Of a stretch of 64,000 bases of DNA, positions 17,333 through 26,261 are shown in pieces (within the stretch, counting starts at the first letter, position 1; the number at the start of each line of letters is the position of its first letter). The stretch is taken from contig NZ_QKZT01000017.1 of assembly GCF_003254055.1 (NCBI RefSeq), forward strand, positions 1-64,000. The letters are read 5' to 3'. This DNA comes from Algoriphagus chordae (GTDB lineage: Bacteria > Bacteroidota > Bacteroidia > Cytophagales > Cyclobacteriaceae). The notes below the pieces were generated by a model, which did no database searches, was not told the DNA's origin, and worked only from the letters and a program-made list of their open reading frames with translations. The translations under genes and the position numbers were made by a program.

Positions 17333-17364
17333 AAAAAAGCATTCGCTCTGGCGGATGCTTTTTT
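17333..17364 (+). terminator. Bidirectional terminator after the barrel gene
   Basis: AAAAAAGCATTCGC and GCGGATGCTTTTTT pair around TCTG. It is active in principle on both strands and lies 27 bases past the stop at 17306. Confidence 0.85.
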
Positions 17365-17382
17365 AATTAGGTCGAGAGCGGA
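17333..17382 (-). repeat. Duplicated tRNA-Cys 3' end with its terminator
   Basis: This 50-base stretch matches 17464-17512. Both have a GCATCC-type terminator stem followed by AGGTCGAGAGCGGA, which is the 3' end of tRNA-Cys read on the other strand. Only the acceptor and part of the T stem are present here; the rest of a tRNA is absent. The two copies are 131 bases apart in direct orientation. Confidence 0.75.
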
Positions 17383-17463
17383 CTACCTAAGCGGTAGACA
17401 TGCCTCCCTCCGGTAGACAGATTCAACGGTTTTGTATAAGAATTTGGGGAATGTATAGGCAAC

Positions 17464-17492
17464 AAAAAAAGCACCCTTCTCAGGATGCTTTT
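17464..17492 (-). terminator. Terminator of tRNA-Cys
   Basis: On the minus strand, AAAAGCATCC pairs with GGGTGCTTTT (one G-T pair) and is followed by T. It starts 6 bases after the tRNA. Confidence 0.85.
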
Positions 17493-17498
17493 GTATTG

Positions 17499-17569
17499 AG
17501 GTCGAGAGCGGATTCGAACCGCTGTAGAAGGTTTTGCAGACCTCTGCCTAGCCACTCGGCCACTCGACC
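17499..17569 (-). tRNA. tRNA-Cys (GCA)
   Basis: On the minus strand the acceptor arms GGTCGAG and CTCGACC pair. The anticodon stem AGGT/ACCT encloses CTGCAAA with anticodon GCA, and the T arm is AGCGG-TTCGAAT-CCGCT. Length is 71 bases with discriminator T; CCA is not encoded. Confidence 0.96.
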
Positions 17570-17859
17570 AATCAGAATTGGAATGCAAATGTAGTTATTA
17601 TCTTTTTCTATGCAATGAAGGGTCTAGTTTTTTTAAATCTTTGTGGCCAAAACAGCTTCTTCATTAATTTGAATTCAATAATACAGAGCCTTGTATCGTG
17701 GGATTTCAACCTAACTTAGAAAAGGTTGCGAAATACATTCTATTTATAAAGATTCTAAATTAATTTTTAATTACAGAATTAACCTTAATTAACTGTGATA
17801 CAATGATATATGAAATCAAATAGAGCTCACGTGTACGATCTCCCATCCATCAATACAAG
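17570..17859. other. Intergenic region upstream of the act operon
   Basis: AT-rich with no credible ORF. A partial inverted repeat built on AATTAACCTTAATTAA lies near 17777-17792. It is the likely site of any regulation of the respiratory operon, but I see no clear operator. Confidence 0.45.
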
Positions 17860-17890
17860 TTTGAAAAATTGGCTTCGGGTAGTACCTTTG
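17860..17890 (+). promoter_or_regulatory. Promoter of the act-cox operon
   Basis: TTTG (17860-17863), a 19-base spacer and TACCTTTG (17883-17890), a full match to the Bacteroidota consensus. It lies inside the longest possible ORF for actA and therefore rules out the TTG start at 17869. Confidence 0.88.
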
Positions 17891-17934
17891 CAAGGGTTAT
17901 AAACAACCACATAAACTATTTAATTAGCTCTAAT

Positions 17935-19197
17935 ATGTTATCCAAACGCTCGTTAGTAGGGGTTCGAATGAATTTCCACACACTGGCAGTGCTGTTTTTC
18001 ATGCTGATCGGTATGCAGGCTTTTGCTGCAGATCCGGCAGTTGATAGTAGCGACGAAGCAGTAGCAGCAGGTAAGGCTGTATTCAATGCAAATTGTAAAA
18101 CATGCCACAAACTAGACCAGAAGTTAATTGGTCCTGCCCTTAGAGGGGTTTCTGATAGGAGAGATATCCCATGGATTAAGTCTTTTATCAAGAATTCTTC
18201 AGCACTAATTGCTTCGGGAGATAAAGTTGCCAATGACCTTTTCAAGGAGTTCAATAATACGGTGATGATCTCTCATGAGTTTTTGAGTGATGAAGACTTG
18301 AATCACTTGATCTCTTATATAGAGTTTGGAGATACGGCAGATCCAGCAGCCGCAGCCGCCACAGCAGGTGGAGATGGCGCTGCAGTAGCAGGTGGTGGTG
18401 GAATCCCGAACGAATATCTAACCGTCATACTAGGAGTATTGGTAGTAGTTTTACTTTTGATCTTAGTGGTGTTGGGATTGATTATCTCGGTATTGACCAA
18501 GTACCTATCCAAGCAAGATCTTGATGAAGATGATCAGGAGTTTGTCAATCAAAAGACTAACCTTGGCAAGGTATTCAAGAGTGACATGTTTGTAGTGATT
18601 GTGACTGCACTTGTTATTGCCTTAGTAGCTAAGACGGCTTTGGATGGCTTGTACTCAGTAGGTATTCAGCAAGGCTATGCACCTGAGCAGCCTATCGCTT
18701 ATTCACACGCACTTCACGCAGGTACTTTAGAGATCGAATGTCAGTATTGTCATACTGGTGTAGAGATCGGAAGATCTGCCAATATCCCTTCAGCCAACAT
18801 CTGTATGAACTGTCATACACATGTGCAGAATGTACAGGGTAAAGAAGGTGTTTCCCCAGAAATTCAGAAAATCTACGATGCAGTAGATAATAATCAGCCT
18901 ATCGAGTGGGTAAGAGTCCACAACCTTCCTGATTTGGCATATTTCAACCACTCTCAGCACGTAGTTGTGGGTGAAGTTGAGTGTCAGACTTGTCATGGTC
19001 CTATCCAGGAGATGGAAGTAGTAGGGCAGCATAGTGCGCTTACCATGGGTTGGTGTATTGATTGTCACAGACAGACAGAAATCACCACTGAAGGCAATGC
19101 CTATTATGATAAGTTGGTTCAGGTTCACTCTGATTCTAAAGATGCTTTGAAAGTAAAAGACATCGGAGGTTTGGAGTGTGCTAAGTGCCACTATTAA
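17935..19197 (+). CDS. actA: Alternative complex III subunit A, cytochrome c (six heme motifs)
   Basis: 420 residues from the ATG at 17935 (the ATG at 17968 is also possible). A signal peptide ends in MQAFA. A monoheme cytochrome c domain follows (CKTCH, LIGPALRGV), then an Ala/Gly linker, a membrane helix, a second helix, and a C-terminal domain with five CxxCH sites (CQYCH, CMNCH, CQTCH, CIDCH, CAKCH). The five-heme part is the canonical ActA; the extra N-terminal cytochrome domain gives six. ACIII oxidises menaquinol and passes electrons through these hemes to the oxidase encoded downstream. Confidence 0.93.
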   Translation: MLSKRSLVGVRMNFHTLAVLFFMLIGMQAFAADPAVDSSDEAVAAGKAVFNANCKTCHKLDQKLIGPALRGVSDRRDIPWIKSFIKNSSALIASGDKVANDLFKEFNNTVMISHEFLSDEDLNHLISYIEFGDTADPAAAAATAGGDGAAVAGGGGIPNEYLTVILGVLVVVLLLILVVLGLIISVLTKYLSKQDLDEDDQEFVNQKTNLGKVFKSDMFVVIVTALVIALVAKTALDGLYSVGIQQGYAPEQPIAYSHALHAGTLEIECQYCHTGVEIGRSANIPSANICMNCHTHVQNVQGKEGVSPEIQKIYDAVDNNQPIEWVRVHNLPDLAYFNHSQHVVVGEVECQTCHGPIQEMEVVGQHSALTMGWCIDCHRQTEITTEGNAYYDKLVQVHSDSKDALKVKDIGGLECAKCHY

Positions 19198-19233
19198 TTC
19201 ATTATTCTTTTCGCAAATTCATTATATCATAAA

Positions 19234-22200
19234 ATGAAGGAAAATAAAAAAACGTACTGGAAAGGGCTTGAGCAGCTCAACAACGATCCAGAGTTTGTAA
19301 AGAACGCCGACAGGGAATTTCCTGAGCTTCCTTCTACACTCAACGAAGAGGGTAGTGCTTCCAGAAGAGATTTTCTGAAAGTTATGGGATTCAGCTTAGC
19401 AGCAGCTTCTTTGGCAGCATGTGAGGCTCCTGTAAGAAAGATGATTCCTTATGTGAATAAGCCGGTTGATATCAACCCATCTATCCCTAATTATTACGCT
19501 TCTACCTATTCTACAGGTGGAGATTATGCTTCTATCGTAGTAAAGACAAGAGAAGGTCGTCCGATCAAAATTGACGGAAACGAACTATCTCCTATAAATA
19601 AAGGAAAAGTAAATGCGATCGTAGAGGCATCTATTCTTTCTCTTTACGATAAAGAAAGAATTGCTGTTCCTTACAGCGGTGGTCAACCATCTGATTGGGC
19701 GACAGTAGATGCGCAAGCAAAGTCTGCTTTAGCTACTGCTGGATCTGTGAAAATCGTAGCTAATACGATTATGTCACCATCTACCATGCAGGCCATTCAG
19801 CAGCTAGCTGATACGAATGGTAATGTAGATCTGATCATGTATGATCCGCTATCTAATTATGGTATTACTAAGGCTGCAGAGACTTATTATGGCACTGCAG
19901 TACTTCCTTCTTATTCTTTTGACAAGGCAAAAACAATCGTATCCTTCGGAGCTGACTTCTTAGGATCATGGATTTCTCCTATTGAATTTGCTCGTCAATA
20001 TGCTCAGACTAGAAAAATCAGTAAGCAGAAACCTGAAATGTCTAGACATTATCAGTTTGAGTCTACGCTTTCTCTAGCAGGAGCAAATGCTGATTACAGA
20101 ACACCAATCAGAGCTTCTCAAAGTGGTTTGGCAGTTTTGGCTCTTTATAATGCAATCGCTAAGAAAGCAGGGGCAGCTACAGTTTCAGCTCCAGCAGTTG
20201 AGGTTGCATACTTGGAAAAAGCAGCAAATGACCTTTGGGCTAGCAAAGGAGCTTCTCTAGTGATCTCTGGATCAAATGATCCAAACGTTCAAGTTGTGAT
20301 CAATGCGATTAACGAATTGCTTGGAAGTAACGGAACTACTGTAGATTTTGCAAATCCTGCTTACTATAGAAAAGGTGATGATGCCAAAATGAATCAGTTT
20401 GTAACTGATTTGAATGCAGGGAAAGTAGGAGGAGTTATTTTCTACAACTGTAACCCTGTTTATGATTTCGCAAGAGGTGCTGAAATCGCTGCTGGTATTA
20501 CCAAAGCGAATGTGAGCATATCTACGAATGGTACACTGGATGAGACTTCATCTTTGGTACAAATAGTAGCTCCAGATCACCATTTCCTAGAGTCTTGGAA
20601 TGACTTCGAACCAAAGAAAGGTCACTTCTCTTTGGCTCAGCCTACCATTACTCCACTTTTTGATACTAGACAAGCTCAAGACTCATTCTTGGTTTGGGCT
20701 GGTGATTCTACTTCCTATTATGATTTCCTTCAGGCCAACTGGCAAGGTGATGTATTCACTCAGGTTGAGACTGGCGGGACTTTCCAGGAATTCTGGGATC
20801 AGACCTTATACAATGGTGTTTTAGCAATCAACGCAACTTCTGAAGCTTTGGCTCCAGTAGGTGATGTAAGTGCTGCGGCCTCTGCAGTAGCAAGTGCTTA
20901 CACGGCTGATAATGCGGGTGCTGAATTAATAATGTATACGAAAGTAGGTATCGGTAACGGTACCTATGCAAATATTCCTTGGCTTCAAGAATTGTCAGAT
21001 CCTATCTCTAAGGCAACTTGGGATAACTACTTGACAGTTTCTCAGAAATGGGCTAATGACAATGGTGTCACTCAGTCGGAAGGTGAGACAAGTAAAGCTT
21101 CTATCTCAGTAAATGGTAAATCACTGATCGTACCGATCATGATACAGCCAGGTCAGGCAGATGGTACTTTCGGTTTGGCACTGGGATATGGTAGAACAAA
21201 AGCTGGACGTGTAGCAAATGGCGTAGGTGTTAACGCTTACGAATTGCTAGATGCTTCTAAAGGCTTTGTTAATTTCGATATAATAAGTGGAGTAGAGGTG
21301 AAAGCTACTGGCGATTCTTATAGATTGGCTCGTACGCAGACGCATCAGACCTTCATGGGACGTGAGAACGTGATCCAAGAATCTGTATTGAGTGAATATC
21401 AAAAAGATGCCTCTGCAGGTAGATATCATCCTAAGATTTACAAGGATGGTGAATTTGTAAAACCTTCTAAGATTTCTCTTTGGTCAGGACACCAGTATTC
21501 TCAGCATCACTGGGGTTTGGCTATCGATATGAACTCTTGTATTGGTTGCTCAGCATGTTCTATTGCATGTCAGGTTGAAAACAACGTGGCGGTAGTAGGA
21601 AAGCAGGAAGTATTGAATAGAAGAGAGATGGCTTGGATCAGAATTGACCGCTATTATTCTTCTGATGCTCCAGCTGATGATTTGAGTGCTATGGAAGTAG
21701 CTGCCAATAACCCTGAGGTTACTTTCCAGCCTATGATGTGTCAGCAGTGTAACAACGCTCCATGTGAGACTGTTTGTCCTGTTGCTGCTACAACTCACTC
21801 TTCTGAGGGACTTAATCAAATGACATACAACAGATGTATTGGTACTAGATATTGTGCAAACAACTGTCCGTATAAAGTGCGTCGATTCAACTGGTTCAAA
21901 TACCACGATAACAAAGACTTCGCTGGAGTCAATGTAGCTCAAAACGATGATTTGGGTAAAATGGTCTTGAATCCAGACGTAACCGTTCGTGCGCGTGGTG
22001 TAATGGAAAAATGCTCCATGTGTGTGCAAAGAATCCAAGCAGGTAAGCTAGAGGCTAAGCGTGAAAAACGCAAAGTGAAAGATGGAGACATCAATGTAGC
22101 TTGTGCTGTGGCTTGTCCTACTGACGCTTTGGTATTCGGAGATATGAATGATTCACAAAGTCAGGTTTCTCAGCTTCTAAAAATTAAGGAGAACACGACT

Positions 22201-22317
22201 TCAGCCTTGAAGGAAGTGAATGAAGAAAGAGCATACCATGTATTGGAAGAGATCAACGTTAGTCCAAACGTTTGGTATTTTACCAAAATCAGAAATAAAG
22301 ACATAAACGAAGCGTAA
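19234..22317 (+). CDS. actB: Alternative complex III subunit B, iron-sulfur protein
   Basis: 1027 residues. A twin-arginine-like signal (SRRDFLKVMGF) is followed by a lipobox (SLAAC). Residues about 60-740 resemble a molybdopterin oxidoreductase without cofactor ligands, and about 750-1000 form a ferredoxin-like domain with CIGCSACSIACQ, CQQCNNAPCETVCP, CANNCP and CSMC...CAVACP. These hold three 4Fe-4S and one 3Fe-4S cluster in known ACIII. It lies in the periplasm and relays electrons from the quinol site in ActC. Confidence 0.95.
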   Translation: MKENKKTYWKGLEQLNNDPEFVKNADREFPELPSTLNEEGSASRRDFLKVMGFSLAAASLAACEAPVRKMIPYVNKPVDINPSIPNYYASTYSTGGDYASIVVKTREGRPIKIDGNELSPINKGKVNAIVEASILSLYDKERIAVPYSGGQPSDWATVDAQAKSALATAGSVKIVANTIMSPSTMQAIQQLADTNGNVDLIMYDPLSNYGITKAAETYYGTAVLPSYSFDKAKTIVSFGADFLGSWISPIEFARQYAQTRKISKQKPEMSRHYQFESTLSLAGANADYRTPIRASQSGLAVLALYNAIAKKAGAATVSAPAVEVAYLEKAANDLWASKGASLVISGSNDPNVQVVINAINELLGSNGTTVDFANPAYYRKGDDAKMNQFVTDLNAGKVGGVIFYNCNPVYDFARGAEIAAGITKANVSISTNGTLDETSSLVQIVAPDHHFLESWNDFEPKKGHFSLAQPTITPLFDTRQAQDSFLVWAGDSTSYYDFLQANWQGDVFTQVETGGTFQEFWDQTLYNGVLAINATSEALAPVGDVSAAASAVASAYTADNAGAELIMYTKVGIGNGTYANIPWLQELSDPISKATWDNYLTVSQKWANDNGVTQSEGETSKASISVNGKSLIVPIMIQPGQADGTFGLALGYGRTKAGRVANGVGVNAYELLDASKGFVNFDIISGVEVKATGDSYRLARTQTHQTFMGRENVIQESVLSEYQKDASAGRYHPKIYKDGEFVKPSKISLWSGHQYSQHHWGLAIDMNSCIGCSACSIACQVENNVAVVGKQEVLNRREMAWIRIDRYYSSDAPADDLSAMEVAANNPEVTFQPMMCQQCNNAPCETVCPVAATTHSSEGLNQMTYNRCIGTRYCANNCPYKVRRFNWFKYHDNKDFAGVNVAQNDDLGKMVLNPDVTVRARGVMEKCSMCVQRIQAGKLEAKREKRKVKDGDINVACAVACPTDALVFGDMNDSQSQVSQLLKIKENTTSALKEVNEERAYHVLEEINVSPNVWYFTKIRNKDINEA

Positions 22318-22334
22318 TCAAAAATTATTAAACT

Positions 22335-23699
22335 ATGCAGGTTACTTCATCCGTTCGCGATCCGTTAGTTACTGGGGGCAAAACCTACCATGACGTGACA
22401 AATGATGTGTCGCGCCATGTAGAAGCAAAGCCAAATATCAGATGGTTTCTTGCTTTCCTTACGTCCGTTGGGGTTTTGGCTATTGGATCTATTGCTGTAG
22501 TTGCCACCGTTTGGGAAGGCATCGGTATGTGGGGTCTTAACAAAACCGTAGGCTGGGCTTGGGATATTACCAACTTCGTTTGGTGGGTAGGTATCGGTCA
22601 CGCTGGTACACTTATCTCAGCAGTATTATTACTTTTCAGACAGAAGTGGAGAACATCTATTAACCGTGCTGCTGAAGCGATGACCATTTTCGCGGTTATC
22701 TGTGCGGCAATGTTCCCAGTACTACACATGGGACGTCCATGGTTAGGAGCTTATTGGGCACTTCCACTTCCAAACGTTTTTGGATCACTTTGGGTAAACT
22801 TTAACTCCCCGCTTCTTTGGGATGTGTTTGCGATATCAACTTACTTCTCTGTATCATTAGTATTCTGGTACATTGGTTTGATTCCTGATTTCGCGACTAT
22901 TAGAGATAGAGCTACTGGTCTTAGAAAGATTATTTACGGAGCTCTTTCATTCGGTTGGGATGGCGCAGCAAAATCTTGGAGCAGATACGAATCAGTTTCT
23001 TTGATCCTTGCAGGTCTAGCTACACCATTGGTACTTTCTGTACACACGATTGTATCCTTTGACTTTGCAACCTCTGTAATACCAGGATGGCACACGACAA
23101 TCTTCCCTCCATACTTTGTGGCAGGTGCAATTTTCTCTGGTTTCGCCATGGTATTGACCTTGATGATCGTAACACGTAAGGTTTACAAACTGGAAGATTA
23201 CATTACAATTGGTCACATCGAGTTGATGAATATTGTAATCATCATCACAGGTTCTATAGTAGGTATTGCCTATATCACGGAGTTTTTCATCGCTTGGTAC
23301 TCAGGCGTAGAAGCTGAGCAATATGCATTTATCAACCGTGCTACTGGACCTTACTGGTGGGCATATGCATCTATGATGACATGTAACGTGATTTCTCCTC
23401 AGTTATTCTGGTTTAAGAAAATCCGTACATCCATCGTTGCTACTTTTGCATTGTCAATCGTGGTGAATATCGGGATGTGGTTTGAGAGATTTGTGATCAT
23501 CGTAACATCTCTTCACAGAGATTACCTGCCATCTTCATGGGCGATGTTCTATCCATCAATCACAGATGTTGGGGTTTACCTATTTACATTTGGATTGTTC
23601 TTCACATTGTTCTTCTTGTTTGCCAAATTCTTCCCGGTAATCAACATGGCTGAAGTGAAAGCGGTATTGAAGTCTTCATCTGATAAAGTGAATAAATAA
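22335..23699 (+). CDS. actC: Alternative complex III subunit C, NrfD/PsrC-like quinol-binding membrane protein
   Basis: 454 residues with about ten hydrophobic helices after a cytoplasmic N-terminus. NrfD-family proteins bind quinol at the periplasmic face, and ActC is the main quinol-oxidising subunit. An 18-base gap to actB and a 3-base gap to actD show operon membership. Confidence 0.95.
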   Translation: MQVTSSVRDPLVTGGKTYHDVTNDVSRHVEAKPNIRWFLAFLTSVGVLAIGSIAVVATVWEGIGMWGLNKTVGWAWDITNFVWWVGIGHAGTLISAVLLLFRQKWRTSINRAAEAMTIFAVICAAMFPVLHMGRPWLGAYWALPLPNVFGSLWVNFNSPLLWDVFAISTYFSVSLVFWYIGLIPDFATIRDRATGLRKIIYGALSFGWDGAAKSWSRYESVSLILAGLATPLVLSVHTIVSFDFATSVIPGWHTTIFPPYFVAGAIFSGFAMVLTLMIVTRKVYKLEDYITIGHIELMNIVIIITGSIVGIAYITEFFIAWYSGVEAEQYAFINRATGPYWWAYASMMTCNVISPQLFWFKKIRTSIVATFALSIVVNIGMWFERFVIIVTSLHRDYLPSSWAMFYPSITDVGVYLFTFGLFFTLFFLFAKFFPVINMAEVKAVLKSSSDKVNK

Positions 23700-23701
23700 T
23701 C

Positions 23702-24232
23702 ATGGAAAGAGATACACATTTTGTTACTGGAGTTTATGAAGATGAGGATGTTTTACTTCAAGCAATCACGCAAGTAAGATCTTCAGGCATCAAAATCCAT
23801 GAGGTCTATTCACCATATCCTGTTCACGGGATAGATGATTACCTCGGATATAAGAGAAGTAGATTGCCAATCGCAGCATTTTTGTTTGGATTGCTTGGGA
23901 CCACCTTGGCATTGACCATGCAGTTCTATATGATGAAATTTGACTGGCCAATGATCATTGGTGGTAAAGACTATGGTGCTTTCCCAGATTTCATTCCTGT
24001 TACATTTGAATTAACTGTACTGTTAGCTTCATTTGGTATGGTAGGCGTGTTTATGGTAAGTACCAATCTGAAGCCTTGGGCACAGCCTAGAATCTTCGAT
24101 TTGAGAATCACTGATGATAAGCATGTGATGGCAATCGATATAGCTAATAATTCAGCTGTTGAGTTGGCTAAGATTGAAGAGATATTGAAATCTTCTGGAG
24201 CATCAGAGGTTAATAAAAAAAGTTTTGAATAG
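23702..24232 (+). CDS. actD: Alternative complex III subunit D (DUF3341)
   Basis: 176 residues. A soluble domain (VTGVYEDEDVLLQAI, IHEVYSPYPVHGID) is followed by two membrane helices at about 60-80 and 95-118. This is the standard ActD layout; its role is structural. Confidence 0.92.
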   Translation: MERDTHFVTGVYEDEDVLLQAITQVRSSGIKIHEVYSPYPVHGIDDYLGYKRSRLPIAAFLFGLLGTTLALTMQFYMMKFDWPMIIGGKDYGAFPDFIPVTFELTVLLASFGMVGVFMVSTNLKPWAQPRIFDLRITDDKHVMAIDIANNSAVELAKIEEILKSSGASEVNKKSFE

Positions 24233-24245
24233 TAAATCTGGAAAA

Positions 24246-24944
24246 ATGAAGATTGCTAAAACACTAAGTATTTTAGGGATTGCAGTAGCTGGGATTTCCC
24301 TAGCTGGTTGTAGAGCCGGAGGAGAGAATCAAGGCTTGGAATTTGCGCCTCAGATGTATCACTCGGTAGCTTACGAACCCCTGACTCAGGTCATGGATTC
24401 TGAGACTAAGGGGAATCTTATCTCGACCCGTGAGGATGGGAAGGGTGAATTCTTCAATAGTAATATCAACAACCCTCATAATATGAATATGAGAGAGCCT
24501 GTTGCCAATACTGTTCCTAGAAATAAGCAAGGTTACCTGCCTCATAGATATAAAGCTTTTGAAATAGAAGAAGCTGCTGCTGTGAAAAATCCTGTCAAAC
24601 TTTCTGATGAGGTTTTGGATGAAGGCAAAAGACTTTATGGACTTTATTGCACCCCTTGTCATGGAACTGGCGGAGCTGGAGACGGTAAAGTAGGTGATAT
24701 TATCGGTGGTGTTGCCAATCTTACAGGTGGCGCATATACCGGTCTATCAGAAGGTCATATTTATCATGTGATCACAAAGGGTAAAGGAAGAATGGGAGCT
24801 CATGGTTCTCAGATTACTCCTGAAAACAGATGGAAAATTGTTCATTATGTGAAGCAAGATCTCCAAGGTGGTCAGAATGCTGACAATGCAGTAGCAGCAG
24901 TAGTTGACCAAGATGTTACACAAGTAGAAACTCCAGCTAATTAA
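24246..24944 (+). CDS. actE: Alternative complex III subunit E, monoheme cytochrome c lipoprotein
   Basis: 232 residues from the ATG at 24246; the in-frame TTG at 24225 would overlap actD. The lipobox is GISLAGC. A long linker precedes one heme site CTPCHG and a distal Met in GRMGAHG. It is the periplasmic cytochrome that links ACIII to the oxidase. The gap to actF is 2 bases. Confidence 0.93.
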   Translation: MKIAKTLSILGIAVAGISLAGCRAGGENQGLEFAPQMYHSVAYEPLTQVMDSETKGNLISTREDGKGEFFNSNINNPHNMNMREPVANTVPRNKQGYLPHRYKAFEIEEAAAVKNPVKLSDEVLDEGKRLYGLYCTPCHGTGGAGDGKVGDIIGGVANLTGGAYTGLSEGHIYHVITKGKGRMGAHGSQITPENRWKIVHYVKQDLQGGQNADNAVAAVVDQDVTQVETPAN

Positions 24945-24946
24945 TT

Positions 24947-26239
24947 ATGGCTCACGACGTACAACACTATAATCTGGATCAAAAATTTGATTTCACCGCA
25001 GCGACTAAAAAATCTATTTTTACGGTTTTGGGGATCGGTGCAGCATTACTAGTTCTAGGTATCGTTATGGCGATGTTTGGAGGTAGTCATGATGAGGCTG
25101 CGGCAGCAGAAGGACATGCGTTTCATTGGTATGAGCGTGTATATGCCAACTTATGGATCAACAATGTGTATTTCACTGGTATTGCCATCATAGGTGTATT
25201 CTTCTTTGCTATTCAATACGCTGCTCAAGCAGGATGGTCCACGGCTATCATTAGAGTAATGCTCTCCCTTGGTAACTGGTTGCCAATTGCTGGGGTATTG
25301 ATGATCGTAACATTCTTTATAGCAAATCATGATTTGTTTCACTGGACGCATGCTTATCTTTTTGATAAAGCATCTCCAGAATATGATAGCATCATAGATG
25401 GAAAGGGATCTTTCTTCTATTGGCCTATGGCAAAAGGAACATTCCCAATATTCTATATTTTCAGAATGGTCTTGTTCTTTGGTTTCTGGGTATTCTTTTT
25501 CAAGAAATTCCAACAATTTACATACAACGAAGATGTGATTGGTGGAACTTCTTCCTGGTACAAAATCAGAAGCTGGTCTGCTTTTTTCTTAATCTTCTTT
25601 GCAGTTTCCTCTTCTATCGCCGCTTGGGATTGGGTGATGTCAATTGACACACACTGGTTCTCTACCCTATTCGGTTGGTATGTTTTCTCATCTTGGTTCG
25701 TAGCAGGTCTTTCTGCCATGACTTTGATTGTGATGTTCTTGAAAGGCAAAGGTCTTCTAGAAATGGTGAACGAGAATCATGTACATGACTTGGGTAAATT
25801 CATCTTTGGATTCACCATCTTTTGGGCATACCTATGGTTTTCTCAGTTCTTATTGATCTATTATGCCAACATCCCTGAGGAGACGGTATATTTCATAGAA
25901 AGATTGTCTAGCGACATCTATGGTCCATATATCTTTGTAAATTTAGCGATGAACTTTGTGCTTCCTTTTCTTTTGTTAATGACAAGAGATTCTAAGAGAC
26001 ATGGAGTATTCTTGAAACTAGTTTGTGCTTTGATCATTGCTGGTCACTGGGTAGATTTCTTCCTTATGGTTCAGCCTGGCACTTTAGGACATAACGGTGG
26101 CGTTGGATTTATGGAAGTAGGGATGTTCCTAATATATGGCGCAGCCTTCACCTTTGTAGTTCTTTCTGGATTGGCGAAAGGGAATTTGGTTCCTAAAAAT
26201 CACCCAATGCTTGAGGAAAGCTATCATCATCACATTTAA
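24947..26239 (+). CDS. actF: Alternative complex III subunit F, NrfD-like membrane protein
   Basis: 430 residues with about ten membrane helices and a His-rich C-terminus (SYHHHI). It is paralogous to ActC. In known ACIII the ActC and ActF pair forms the membrane core, ActF lacking the functional quinol site. Confidence 0.93.
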   Translation: MAHDVQHYNLDQKFDFTAATKKSIFTVLGIGAALLVLGIVMAMFGGSHDEAAAAEGHAFHWYERVYANLWINNVYFTGIAIIGVFFFAIQYAAQAGWSTAIIRVMLSLGNWLPIAGVLMIVTFFIANHDLFHWTHAYLFDKASPEYDSIIDGKGSFFYWPMAKGTFPIFYIFRMVLFFGFWVFFFKKFQQFTYNEDVIGGTSSWYKIRSWSAFFLIFFAVSSSIAAWDWVMSIDTHWFSTLFGWYVFSSWFVAGLSAMTLIVMFLKGKGLLEMVNENHVHDLGKFIFGFTIFWAYLWFSQFLLIYYANIPEETVYFIERLSSDIYGPYIFVNLAMNFVLPFLLLMTRDSKRHGVFLKLVCALIIAGHWVDFFLMVQPGTLGHNGGVGFMEVGMFLIYGAAFTFVVLSGLAKGNLVPKNHPMLEESYHHHI

Positions 26240-26261
26240 TATTAGCCGAAATAATTAAGGT

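Noticed and set aside
17400..17594. ORF of 64 residues over the tRNA region
   Set aside because: It overlaps tRNA-Cys and its terminator.
17869..17934. TTG start and 22 extra residues for actA
   Set aside because: The consensus promoter (17860-17890) lies within it, so it cannot be transcribed in full.
21550..22038. A 162-residue ORF antisense to the iron-sulfur part of actB
   Set aside because: It mirrors conserved Cys-rich coding sequence and has no promoter or domain of its own.
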